Assembly (NCBI GenBank): GCA_002385415.1
Contig: DGDL01000049.1
Location: 1 to 11,191 of the forward strand
Source: Clostridiales bacterium UBA3953
Lineage (GTDB): Bacteria; Bacillota; Clostridia; Oscillospirales; CAG-272
DNA length: 11,191 nucleotides
Reading direction: 5' to 3'
Shown here: positions 1 to 6,346 of the stretch, in pieces
Layout: the number at the start of each line of letters is the position of its first letter
Position numbering within the stretch: the stretch's first letter is position 1
Made by a program: the position numbers and the translations under genes
Notes under the pieces: generated by a model
What the model saw: the letters and a program-made list of their open reading frames with translations, nothing else
Database searches by the model: none
What the model was told of the DNA's origin: nothing

Positions 1-1
1 T

Positions 2-478
2 GCTATCGGACGCATCAAGCACGGCGTAACATACCTGCGTGACATGGTCGAAGATCTTGCCATCATCCCCGCACCAAAGCTTGATGAAAGCCAGGCTACA
101 TATCTTACCACGCTGCACGACGGCACAACGATTTTGGGTATACCCAAGACCGTGGGCGACGAAGTAGCGGATTATGTCTGCATGGTGCTCGAAGCGCTTG
201 CTGCTGAAAGCTCCAGAGCCTTAACGCCGGTTTACCTCGACGTTGCGCTCAAAAACAAATATACCCGAGACGAGAACTCGGCTGCAATGATCGACCTGAT
301 CCGCGAGAACATCGTATCCGACTTCGGATTCCAGTATACTGCGACCGGATTCAACAACTTCTTCCGTCAGCGTACCAAAGACGGTGTCGGTGTCGCTACT
401 ACTATAGCTAAATTGCAGAAATCGTGGACAAAGTCGCTTGAAAATATACTCAAGCAGCTTGAAGATAATGCCATGTAA
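2..478 (+). CDS. Extracellular solute-binding protein, C-terminal part (5' end outside window)
   Basis: The reading frame is open from the left edge, so only about the last 158 residues are visible; the first in-window ATG (44) is internal. The visible part resembles the C-terminal region of clostridial family 1 solute-binding lipoproteins that feed sugar-type ABC importers: a stretch beginning VYLDVALKNKYTRDENSA, followed by a segment ending in GFNNFFRQ and a helical tail with paired Lys and Leu. In this family the protein is anchored outside the membrane and hands substrate to a two-permease importer. No signal peptide or lipobox can be checked because the N-terminus is missing. No permease or ATPase gene follows, and the gene ends in a terminator, so it is either the last gene of its operon or an orphan. 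The substrate cannot be predicted. The family call rests on memory of similar clostridial sequences and is moderately sure. Confidence 0.6.
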   Translation, partial: AIGRIKHGVTYLRDMVEDLAIIPAPKLDESQATYLTTLHDGTTILGIPKTVGDEVADYVCMVLEALAAESSRALTPVYLDVALKNKYTRDENSAAMIDLIRENIVSDFGFQYTATGFNNFFRQRTKDGVGVATTIAKLQKSWTKSLENILKQLEDNAM

Positions 479-489
479 ATAAAAACCGA

Positions 490-521
490 CCGTTCGGACG
501 CTCTCTGAACGGCTTTCCTTT
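490..521 (+). terminator. Intrinsic terminator of the solute-binding protein gene
   Basis: A 9-bp stem, CCGTTCGGA paired with TCTGAACGG (one G-U pair), with a 5-nt loop, is followed by the pyrimidine run CTTTCCTTT. It lies 12 bases after the stop codon. The U-tract is imperfect, so efficiency may be moderate. Confidence 0.6.
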
Positions 522-557
522 ATGCAGATGTGCCGGGATAGGGCACATACGGCGCAT

Positions 558-597
558 AAAAAGCATGGCCGCCGGCAGCTATGCCGCTGCGGGCGGC
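558..597 (-). terminator. Intrinsic terminator of the recombinase gene
   Basis: On the - strand the stem is GCCGCC-C-GCAGC / GCTGC-C-GGCGGC (11 pairs with one internal mismatch and a 6-nt loop). It is followed, after CATGC, by a run of five T. It lies about 25 bases past the recombinase stop codon. A separate 7-bp inverted repeat, ATGTGCC/GGCACAT (528-548), lies further on and has no T-run. Confidence 0.6.
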
Positions 598-619
598 TGT
601 GGGGCGGCAAATAACCCTT

Positions 620-1771
620 TTATCTGCGCCGGTTTTTCTGGGCGCGCTCGAACTCTTCGCGCGTCACGATGGGTTCGTTGATGCCATATACTACAATCCA
701 GTCCGACCGGCTGCGTTCGCGCAGCCGCTTGCTTTTATAGCTGACCTTCTCGCGTTTGCCCTGGACTGCTGCGCCGAGATAACACTCGTTGCGCAGTATC
801 CGGCTTACCGTCGACCGGCTCCATTCGGCAGAGCAGATGGGTCCGGCTGCAGCTGTTCCCATCTGTTGTATTTCTTTCGCGGTTGCCTTGCCGCGAGTGG
901 TTGCCAAAGTGTCGGAACAGGGTGCGGGCGGCATAGTTTGGGCTGTGCCTGGATGATGGATGGTGTGTTTTCCCGCACTATATGTTTTGGTGGTTTCACA
1001 GCCTGAGTGTGCCTTGGTGCACCCTTCAATTGAGGTATTGTCGCCGTTTGAGTGTGGCTCGACGGTGGTTTGCCGGCGGAAGCGTTTGGATGAGTGGCCG
1101 TTGAAGTATTTTTCGCCTTTCAGGTGCTTGTAGACAGTCGGATTGGGGATAGCGCGCGCGGTGAGTTGCCGCGCAATCTCCGCGCAGGTATAACCTTCGC
1201 CTGCGAGCCTGAATATTTCGCGCACGACGGCGGCGGCTTCCGGATCGGGCTCGAGCCTTCCTCGCAAAGTCGGACTTTTTCGATAGCCGTACGGTGCGAA
1301 GCTGCCGATAAAGTCGCCGCGCCGCCGTTTGGCGTCGAACACCGCGCGCACGTTATCCGACAGATCGGCAAGATACCACTCGTTTATCAGACCTCCGAGC
1401 TGACGCGCCTTGAGATTGTCGCGCCGGCCGGTATCCACGCCGTCGACGACGGATATAAACCTTACACCCCACTCACTGAACCTGCGATGCAGATAGTGTT
1501 CCGAAAGCTCGAGATCGCGTGTGAAGCGCGATTGCGTTTTGCAAAGCAGCACATCAAAGTGTCCTGTCTCGGCATCGCGCAACATAGCTTGAAATCCCGG
1601 CCTGTCGGCATCCGCACCGCTGCGGTCGTCGTCTATGTATTCGGCGCAGACCGTCCAGCCACGGTCGCTTGCGTATTGGTGCAAAAGTAAGCGCTGGTTT
1701 TGTATACTTTCCGACTCGTCGGCCTTGTTTTCATCCTCGCGGCTAAGCCGGCAGTATATGGCGCAGCGCAT
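620..1771 (-). CDS. Serine recombinase (large-serine-recombinase type), C-terminally short, with internal insert
   Basis: This is a site-specific DNA recombinase of 383 residues. The N-terminal resolvase fold has the catalytic motif IYCRLSRED with nucleophile Ser10 and Arg8, and a conserved SRFTRD segment near residue 82. The recombinase domain begins around APYGY (160) and continues through IPNPTVYK and W-x-x-STV-x-x-IL-x-NE-x-Y-x-G to EPIVTREEFE. Two things are odd. Roughly 90 Thr/His/Gly-rich residues (about 226-314) sit inside the recombinase domain. The protein also stops right after EFERAQ, where relatives (usually 500 or more residues) continue into a zinc ribbon and coiled coil. I chose ATG 1771 because GGGGGTG lies 9 bases upstream; an in-frame TTG at 1795 is the alternative. 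No partner genes or attachment sites were recognised. The gene may be a domesticated or decayed integrative-element recombinase. The family call is sure; activity is doubtful. Confidence 0.9.
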   Translation of the reverse strand: MRCAIYCRLSREDENKADESESIQNQRLLLHQYASDRGWTVCAEYIDDDRSGADADRPGFQAMLRDAETGHFDVLLCKTQSRFTRDLELSEHYLHRRFSEWGVRFISVVDGVDTGRRDNLKARQLGGLINEWYLADLSDNVRAVFDAKRRRGDFIGSFAPYGYRKSPTLRGRLEPDPEAAAVVREIFRLAGEGYTCAEIARQLTARAIPNPTVYKHLKGEKYFNGHSSKRFRRQTTVEPHSNGDNTSIEGCTKAHSGCETTKTYSAGKHTIHHPGTAQTMPPAPCSDTLATTRGKATAKEIQQMGTAAAGPICSAEWSRSTVSRILRNECYLGAAVQGKREKVSYKSKRLRERSRSDWIVVYGINEPIVTREEFERAQKNRRR

Positions 1772-1870
1772 TCGGATATTCACCCCCACATGCAAAATGA
1801 TATGAAGCGGAAGCGAAAAAAATGACGACTTCGCGCGGTGTACTTTGGCCGGCGGCTGCTTTGGCCGCTA

Positions 1871-1899
1871 TTGACAAGCCGGGCGGAGGGGAATATAAT
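1871..1899 (+). promoter_or_regulatory. Sigma-A promoter of murI
   Basis: TTGACA (1871-1876), a 17-base spacer and TATAAT (1894-1899) are a perfect match to the housekeeping consensus. Transcription should begin near 1906, leaving a leader of about 115 bases before murI. Just upstream of the -35 box, CTTTGGCCG is repeated directly at 1843-1851 and 1859-1867 (16-base period), a possible but unproven operator. Confidence 0.9.
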
Positions 1900-1908
1900 T
1901 ATACAGGA

Positions 1909-2004
1909 GCCGCGCGCCTGACAGCACAGCGCGGCATGGCTGCCCGAGCGGGGCAAGCGAAAATTTACAGAAAGGAATCTGCGCCGGTGCCCGGCTGTGG
2001 GCAC
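1909..2004 (+). promoter_or_regulatory. Hairpin-rich 5' leader of murI
   Basis: Three inverted repeats lie in the predicted leader: GCCGCGC/GCGCGGC (1909-1935, 13-nt loop), TGCCC/GGGCA (1941-1955) and GTGCCC/GGGCAC (1987-2004, 6-nt loop). The last ends 17 bases before the start codon. A purine-rich AAAGGA (about 1970-1975) lies between hairpins, 46 bases from the start. No T-run follows any of them, so a classical attenuator is not evident, and no known riboswitch class was recognised. Confidence 0.4.
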
Positions 2005-2021
2005 GCGGTATATAGTACAAT

Positions 2022-2807
2022 TTGATTGCGATATTCGACAGCGGGCTGGGCGGGCTGACCGCAGTGCGAGAGCTGAGGTCGCTTTTGCCCGGCGCAAGTT
2101 ACATATATTTTGGCGATACGGGCAGAGTGCCCTATGGGACGCGGTCGCGCTCGACCATAATCAAGTACGCTCTTCAGGATATGAGGTTCCTGCTTGAGGT
2201 CGAAAGCAGGATTTCGGCGGTACTTGTGGCGTGCGGAACGGTGAGCTCGACTGCGCTTAATGTGCTGCAAGAGAATTTCGACCTGCCGATATTCGGCGTG
2301 GTGGAGCCGGCGGCCGCTGCGGCTGCGGCGGCAACGAAAAACGGGCACGTCGCGGTGATTGCGACATCGGCGACTATTGCAAGCGGTGCCTATGAGCGCG
2401 AGCTGAAACGAATTAGACCTGACATTACCGTTACGACAAAGGCTTGCCCGCTTTTTGTGCCGCTGGTCGAAAACGGTTTTACGGGCGGGGACCCTGTGAC
2501 GAAGATGGTGTGCGAGAGGTATCTTGAGCCGGTGCGCGAGTCTGGGGCTGATACATGTATCCTCGGGTGTACGCACTATCCGCTGATACGAGACGAGATA
2601 GCCGAGGCGCTTCCGGGCGTGACGCTTATCGACTCGGGCGCAGAGGCGGTTAAGGCTGTTGCGCCGTACTGCCCGGCCGTCGAGGAGAAATGCCCGCCGC
2701 GATATTTTGTAAGTGACGACCCCGAAGGTTTTGAGCGTTTTGCGTCGTTGCTGCTTGGTGACGACTGGCAAAGCCGCGCCGAGCTTGTGGATATAGAAAA
2801 ATATTGA
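2022..2807 (+). CDS. murI: Glutamate racemase
   Basis: Interconverts L- and D-glutamate in the cytoplasm, supplying D-Glu for peptidoglycan stem peptides. The 261 residues match the usual family length. The N-terminus is typical: AIFDSGLGGL (residues 3-12), then YFGDTGRVPYG (29-39). The two catalytic cysteines are visible as Cys71 in VACGTVSS and Cys183 in GCTHYP, with His185. The first cysteine motif is usually ACNT; here Asn is replaced by Gly. An alanine run follows PA at about residues 97-104. The start is TTG 2022, the only possibility because TAG lies three codons upstream in frame, and it brings the FDSG motif to the normal distance from the N-terminus. No Shine-Dalgarno sequence lies at normal spacing. 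The gene is monocistronic between its own promoter and terminator. Confidence 0.95.
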   Translation: MIAIFDSGLGGLTAVRELRSLLPGASYIYFGDTGRVPYGTRSRSTIIKYALQDMRFLLEVESRISAVLVACGTVSSTALNVLQENFDLPIFGVVEPAAAAAAAATKNGHVAVIATSATIASGAYERELKRIRPDITVTTKACPLFVPLVENGFTGGDPVTKMVCERYLEPVRESGADTCILGCTHYPLIRDEIAEALPGVTLIDSGAEAVKAVAPYCPAVEEKCPPRYFVSDDPEGFERFASLLLGDDWQSRAELVDIEKY

Positions 2808-2812
2808 CGTTT

Positions 2813-2856
2813 AATCCGGTCACGCTTTTGGCAGGCCGGATTTATTTGTGTTTTTC
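2813..2856 (+). terminator. Intrinsic terminator of murI
   Basis: The stem AATCCGG / CCGGATT (2813-2819 with 2836-2842, extended by a U-G and a C-G pair) is followed by TTATTTGTGTTTTT. It begins 6 bases after the murI stop codon. Confidence 0.7.
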
Positions 2857-2920
2857 GCTGTGCGACGCCGCGAGCAGTGTGAGCGGCAAACACCGGTCAG
2901 CCAACCAAACGTACATATAG

Positions 2921-2962
2921 CAATAAAATAACCGCGCCGCAGGCATATCGCCCACGGCGCGG
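2921..2962 (-). terminator. Intrinsic terminator of the spoVA operon
   Basis: On the - strand a 13-bp stem (arms 2950-2962 and 2932-2944, two G-U pairs) with a GATAT loop is followed by TTATTTTATT. It lies 18 bases beyond the spoVAE stop codon. The stretch 2857-2920 between it and the convergent murI terminator shows nothing else. Confidence 0.85.
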
Positions 2963-2980
2963 AGCCTTTTCAAATGCATA

Positions 2981-3334
2981 TTACTTCGGTTTACCTTTAA
3001 ACACAAGTGCTGCGGCGAAAGCAAATGCAAGCGCTGCGGCGATACCGCCCGACGTGGCAGTCAGTCCGCCTGTCAGCGCGCCGAATATTCCGCGCTCGGC
3101 AACTGCTTTTTTCACGCCCTCGGCAAGCGCGTAACCGAATCCGGTCAAAGGCGTCGTCGCGCCGCAGCCCGCCCATTCGACCAGCGGGCCGTACAACCCA
3201 ATAGCGGTCAGCACCACGCCCGCCACCACATACGCAACGAGGATTCGCGCCGCGGTCAGTTTAGTATAGCAAATCAAAAGCTCCGCTATCACGCACAGCA
3301 GTCCGCCGACAATAAATGCCCATAGATAATCCAT
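2981..3334 (-). CDS. spoVAE: Stage V sporulation protein AE
   Basis: A 117-residue hydrophobic membrane protein of the SpoVA complex. In Bacillus this complex moves dipicolinic acid into the forespore during sporulation and out during germination. Hydrophobic helices are visible at about residues 4-24, 30-48 and near the C-terminus (about 87-112). The hallmark loop CGATTPLTGFGYALAEG lies between them. The N-terminal AFIVGGLLCVIAE and this loop mirror AFLVGGAICTFAQ and GGTLVPITGFANAIAS in SpoVAC, showing that the two are paralogues. The ATG start has a strong GGAGGAGGG-type ribosome binding site. The gene begins 14 bases after the spoVAD stop codon and ends the operon. The length agrees with the family. 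Confidence 0.93.
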   Translation of the reverse strand: MDYLWAFIVGGLLCVIAELLICYTKLTAARILVAYVVAGVVLTAIGLYGPLVEWAGCGATTPLTGFGYALAEGVKKAVAERGIFGALTGGLTATSGGIAAALAFAFAAALVFKGKPK

Positions 3335-3348
3335 AACCGCCCTCCTCC

Positions 3349-4422
3349 CTAATCGTGAATCAGACGTACCAGATGCCCTATTGCCGGAATCGGGAGACCC
3401 TGCTGCACCGACATTGGGCTCATAAGCGCGCCGGTGCCGATAAATAGCACGTTTTTAAGCTCGCCGCGATCGATTTTAGGCAGAATTTCGGCGGCTACTA
3501 CCAGCGCGCTGCAGCCGCAGCCCGAACCGCCGGCATGCATGTCCTGCCGCTCGCGGTCATAGATTATAAGGCCGCAGTCGTTGAAGTTGCTGCCGAGGTG
3601 TATGCCTTTCTGCGCAAGCAGCTCGGACGTGAGCCTGTGTCCCTCAAACGCCAGGTCGCCGGTTACAATCAAATCATAATCATCGGGTTTTGTGCCCGAT
3701 ACCTTGAAATATCTCAAAAGAGTATCGGCGGCAGCCGGGGCCATCGCCGCACCCATATTGTTTGCGTCGGTTATGCCGCACTCTATTGTACGGCCGGGCA
3801 TGGCTTCTGCGATGCGTATATGTGTAAACAGCGGAGAAGGCTGATTGGGCGGCGCGCTTTTGGCGGAGATCAGCTTCTCGTCGACATCAAGCAGACTGCG
3901 GCGCCCCACGATAAACGCGCCTGCGCCCGTAACCGTCCACTGTGATGTGGGTGTGCGCTGCCCGCCGTACTCGATGGGGAAGCGAAACTGGCGCTCGGCG
4001 GAACAGTTGTGTGACGAGGTAACCGCCGCGGCGGCGTTTACGTAACCTGCGTTGACTATAAAGGCAGCGAGTATCAGTCCTTCTGCCAGAGTAGAGCAAG
4101 CGCCGAACAGACCCAAAAACGGCACGTCGAAGTCGATAAGTCCGTAGCCGGACGAGGTGCATTGGTTGATAAGGTCGCCGGCAAACATCAAGCCGAGTTC
4201 GGTGCTGTCCCACGACAGCTTTGCAAGCGCGTGATTTAGTGCCAGCCGCTGCATTTCGCTTTCGGACTGCTCCCATGTGGGCATACCGAATGTATCGTCC
4301 TCGCTGTGGCAGTCAAACACACCGCCCAGCGCGCCCTCCCACTCCTTTTTACCGGCGACGGTGCCGCAAGAGAAAATCGCAGGCTTGTTTTCAAACTTGA
4401 AAATCCGGTCGTTTTTGCTCAT
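3349..4422 (-). CDS. spoVAD: Stage V sporulation protein AD
   Basis: A soluble, thiolase-fold component of the SpoVA dipicolinate channel; in Bacillus subtilis SpoVAD is reported to bind dipicolinic acid. The 357 residues are close to, slightly longer than, the usual size (about 340). Recognisable blocks are ENKPAIFSCGTVAGKKEWEG (11-30), the DLINQCTSSGYGLIDFDVPF region (83-102), GLFGACSTLAEGL (104-116), SSHNCSAERQFRFP (136-149) and a C-terminal GTGALMSP. The GACST block sits where thiolases carry their nucleophile, but SpoVAD is not known as an enzyme. There is no membrane helix. Its ATG overlaps the spoVAC stop codon by four bases (ATGA), which points to translational coupling and balanced amounts of the two proteins. 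Confidence 0.96.
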   Translation of the reverse strand: MSKNDRIFKFENKPAIFSCGTVAGKKEWEGALGGVFDCHSEDDTFGMPTWEQSESEMQRLALNHALAKLSWDSTELGLMFAGDLINQCTSSGYGLIDFDVPFLGLFGACSTLAEGLILAAFIVNAGYVNAAAAVTSSHNCSAERQFRFPIEYGGQRTPTSQWTVTGAGAFIVGRRSLLDVDEKLISAKSAPPNQPSPLFTHIRIAEAMPGRTIECGITDANNMGAAMAPAAADTLLRYFKVSGTKPDDYDLIVTGDLAFEGHRLTSELLAQKGIHLGSNFNDCGLIIYDRERQDMHAGGSGCGCSALVVAAEILPKIDRGELKNVLFIGTGALMSPMSVQQGLPIPAIGHLVRLIHD

Positions 4423-4880
4423 GCCGCGCCACCTGCCCCTGCAAGTCTTATGAAATAGAGAATCAAGCCGTAGATAACGGACGCAAGTGTGCCGTATAGT
4501 ATGACAGGACCGGCAACAGTAAATATTTTCGCGCCCAGACCGAGCACCCAGCCCTCGTTTTTGTTGTCGATAGCCGCGGAAGCGATGGCGTTTGCAAAGC
4601 CGGTTATCGGCACGAGTGTGCCGCCGCCGGCGTGTTTTGCGAGTTTATCGAACCAGCCCAGACCGGTGGTCAAGGCTGCTAAAAATATCAGTACAGTCGG
4701 AACGAGCAGCCGGGTGTTTTCCTCGCTCATTCTTGTGATAAACATATTGTAAAGCCACTGCGCGAAGGTGCAGATAGCGCCTCCGACCAGAAAAGCCTTT
4801 ATGCAGTTGGTAAATGCGTTTGATTTTTGCGCCGTTTGCTCGGCGTATTTTTTATAGTCTTTCTTATATATGAAAATCAC
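4419..4880 (-). CDS. spoVAC: Stage V sporulation protein AC (start uncertain)
   Basis: A membrane subunit of the SpoVA dipicolinate channel and the first gene of this operon. The core KNAFTNCIKAFLVGG-like stretch opens the first helix. Further helices follow around LLVPTVLIFLAALTTGL and the C-terminal GPVILYGTLASVIYGLILYF, with the family loop HAGGGTLVPITGFANAIAS between. The start is unclear. A far-upstream TTG (4940) would lie inside the asd terminator T-run and upstream of the likely promoter, so it is rejected. GTG 4880 is the nearest ordinary start, but it lies inside AGGTGAT (4876-4882), an excellent Shine-Dalgarno sequence whose best-spaced in-frame codon is ATA at 4871, giving a protein that begins (I/M)YKKDYKKY. 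The 4880 coordinate is a compromise. Identity is very sure, the exact start is not. Confidence 0.93.
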   Translation of the reverse strand: MIFIYKKDYKKYAEQTAQKSNAFTNCIKAFLVGGAICTFAQWLYNMFITRMSEENTRLLVPTVLIFLAALTTGLGWFDKLAKHAGGGTLVPITGFANAIASAAIDNKNEGWVLGLGAKIFTVAGPVILYGTLASVIYGLILYFIRLAGAGGAA

Positions 4881-4903
4881 CTGCCGAAATGAGATTACGC
4901 TGT

Positions 4904-4933
4904 TATTATTAGCCTTGTTGCCTTCATTTATGT
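4904..4933 (-). promoter_or_regulatory. Candidate forespore sigma-G-type promoter of the spoVA operon
   Basis: On the - strand ACATA (4933-4929) is followed, after 18 bases, by AATAATA (4910-4904). This is close to the sigma-G pattern as I recall it (GHATR, about 18 bases, CATNNTA), with one mismatch in each box. Position and role fit: in Bacillus, spoVA is transcribed by sigma-G in the forespore. The predicted start near 4897 leaves a short leader that includes the AGGTGAT site. Confidence 0.45.
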
Positions 4934-4935
4934 AA

Positions 4936-4970
4936 AACAAAAAAACCGCCGGATGTGTAATCCGACGGTT
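4936..4970 (-). terminator. Intrinsic terminator of asd
   Basis: On the - strand AACCGTCGGAT pairs with ATCCGGCGGTT (11 bp, one U-G pair, 5-nt loop), followed by T7-G-TTTT. It lies 29 bases past the asd stop codon and insulates asd from the downstream spoVA operon on the same strand. Confidence 0.9.
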
Positions 4971-4999
4971 GGATGCCGTATTTTTATGCGGTTACAAAT

Positions 5000-6088
5000 T
5001 TAGTCAAGCCAACCTTCGCGGTACGCAAGTTCGGCGGTGAGCACCGCGCCTCCGGCTGCTCCGCGCAGGGTATTGTGGGAAAGCCCAATAAATTTAAAGT
5101 CAAAAACGCCGGTGGGGTCGCGGCGCAGCCGTCCCGCACTTATTCCCATGCCGCCGTAGAGATCGCGGTCGAGCTTGGTTTGCGGGCGGTTCGGCTCGTC
5201 AAAATAAGTGATAAACTGCTTCGGTGCAAGCGGGAGCTGCAGCTCCTGCGGCTTGCCCCTGTAATTATTCCACAGCTCGATTATCTGCTCGGGCGAAACC
5301 GACTTGTCGCGCAGGCTGAGATAAACCGCCGCAAGGTGGCCGTCGGTCACCGGCACGCGGATACACTGTGCGGTGATTGGCACGTCGGTGCGGTCGACTA
5401 TGCGGTCGCCTTCGAGCCTGCCCCAAATACGCAGCGGCTCGCATTCGCTTTTTTCTTCCTCCCCGCCGATGTAGGGGATTACGTTATCGGTCATTTCGGG
5501 CCAATCGGCAAATATCTTGCCGGCACCCGATATTGCCTGGAAGGTGGTTACGACCAATTTTTCAACGCCGAATTCGAGCAGCGGCGTCAGGTGTGGGACA
5601 TACGACTGAATAGAGCAGTTGGGTTTGACCACGACGAAACCGCGCTTGGTACCAAGCCTCCTGCGCTGGACATCTATAAGCGCAAGGTGGTCTGCGTTTA
5701 TCTCCGGCATAATCATCGGCACGTCGGGCGTATGGCGGTGCGCGGAGTTGTTTGAAAACACCGCAACCTCGCATTTGGCATAAGCGTCCTCGAGTGCGCG
5801 AATTTCCTCTTTGGTCATGTCGACAGCGCAGAAAACAAGGTCAAGCCCGCTTGCAGCCGAGGCAACGTCGGCGGCATTGTATACCGTCATGTTACGGGCG
5901 TATTCGGGCATGGGCACTGGGAGTTTCCAGCGTCCCGCGAGTGCCTGCTCATAAGTCTTTCCCGCCGAACGGGGGCTGGCCATAAGTCGAACCGGCTCAA
6001 AATACGGGTGATTTTCAAGCAGGGTTACAAAACGCTGTCCGACCATACCGGTGGCGCCTATTATCCCCGCCTTCAGCTTTTCGGGCAT
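5000..6088 (-). CDS. asd: Aspartate-semialdehyde dehydrogenase
   Basis: Reduces aspartyl-4-phosphate to aspartate semialdehyde with NADPH, the branch point to lysine/diaminopimelate, threonine and methionine, and in spore formers to dipicolinate. The 362 residues show the Rossmann motif GIIGATGMVGQ (8-18), the catalytic cysteine in KPNCSIQ (Cys158), SGAGK (187-191) and the active-site His in RVPVTDGH (His251). Length and motifs suggest the archaeal/fungal-like subgroup rather than the E. coli type. The ATG has GGAGG seven bases upstream. The gene has its own perfect sigma-A promoter and its own terminator, so it is probably monocistronic; no dapA/dapB or threonine genes adjoin it. It lies just upstream of spoVA, and dipicolinate is made from its pathway, but separate transcription argues against co-regulation. 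Confidence 0.96.
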   Translation of the reverse strand: MPEKLKAGIIGATGMVGQRFVTLLENHPYFEPVRLMASPRSAGKTYEQALAGRWKLPVPMPEYARNMTVYNAADVASAASGLDLVFCAVDMTKEEIRALEDAYAKCEVAVFSNNSAHRHTPDVPMIMPEINADHLALIDVQRRRLGTKRGFVVVKPNCSIQSYVPHLTPLLEFGVEKLVVTTFQAISGAGKIFADWPEMTDNVIPYIGGEEEKSECEPLRIWGRLEGDRIVDRTDVPITAQCIRVPVTDGHLAAVYLSLRDKSVSPEQIIELWNNYRGKPQELQLPLAPKQFITYFDEPNRPQTKLDRDLYGGMGISAGRLRRDPTGVFDFKFIGLSHNTLRGAAGGAVLTAELAYREGWLD

Positions 6089-6127
6089 ACTGTTTCCTCC
6101 AAATGAAAGACGATAATGTAATTATTA

Positions 6128-6156
6128 ATTATATTATCCCTGTGCGGTTTTGTCAA
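6128..6156 (-). promoter_or_regulatory. Sigma-A promoter of asd
   Basis: On the - strand TTGACA (6156-6151), a 17-base spacer and TATAAT (6133-6128) are a perfect consensus. The predicted start is about 35 bases ahead of ATG 6088, with GGAGG in between. The leader is too short for a riboswitch. Confidence 0.92.
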
Positions 6157-6346
6157 TCATTTCGGGGAAACTGACGCGTGGAAAAGCGCGGATTTTGCAA
6201 TTTACAAAAGCAGAGCTGTCATTTTGATGATAGCGCCTGTTGATAAATAAGCCATAGCTGCAATAAATTCGCAGCCTGCAAAGCGGAACAAGGCGAAGGT
6301 GAGGCGCGTCATACTATGCAGTCTTACCTATTCAGCACAGTGCAAA
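6157..6346. other. Intergenic stretch between the C39-like gene and asd, no gene seen
   Basis: About 190 bases without a convincing reading frame. A short interrupted palindrome TTTTG-7-CAAAA (6193-6209) lies about 40 bases upstream of the asd -35 box, and GCTGC/GCAGC (6257-6275) could form a weak 5-bp hairpin. Neither has a T-run, so no terminator for the C39-like gene is evident. Confidence 0.5.

Noticed and set aside
528..548. Inverted repeat ATGTGCC/GGCACAT considered as a recombinase crossover site
   Set aside because: No second copy in the window and no central dinucleotide context that can be assessed; it is equally likely to be a chance hairpin next to two terminators.
1094..1690. 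198-codon frame opposite the recombinase gene
   Set aside because: The opposite strand encodes clear serine-recombinase motifs; the antisense frame shows no domain and is a composition artefact.
1941..1955. Possible tRNA-like element near TGCCCGAGCGGGGCA in the murI leader
   Set aside because: Only a 5-bp hairpin; no cloverleaf, no T-arm GGTTC consensus and no acceptor stem.
1965..2771. 268-codon frame opposite murI
   Set aside because: murI carries all racemase motifs; the reverse frame is Arg/His-rich shadow sequence.
4881..4940. TTG 4940 as the spoVAC start, extending the protein by 20 residues
   Set aside because: It lies in the asd terminator T-run and upstream of the likely spoVA transcription start, and the added residues do not resemble the family.
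4973..5755. 260-codon + strand frame over asd
   Set aside because: asd on the - strand has the complete motif set, promoter and terminator.
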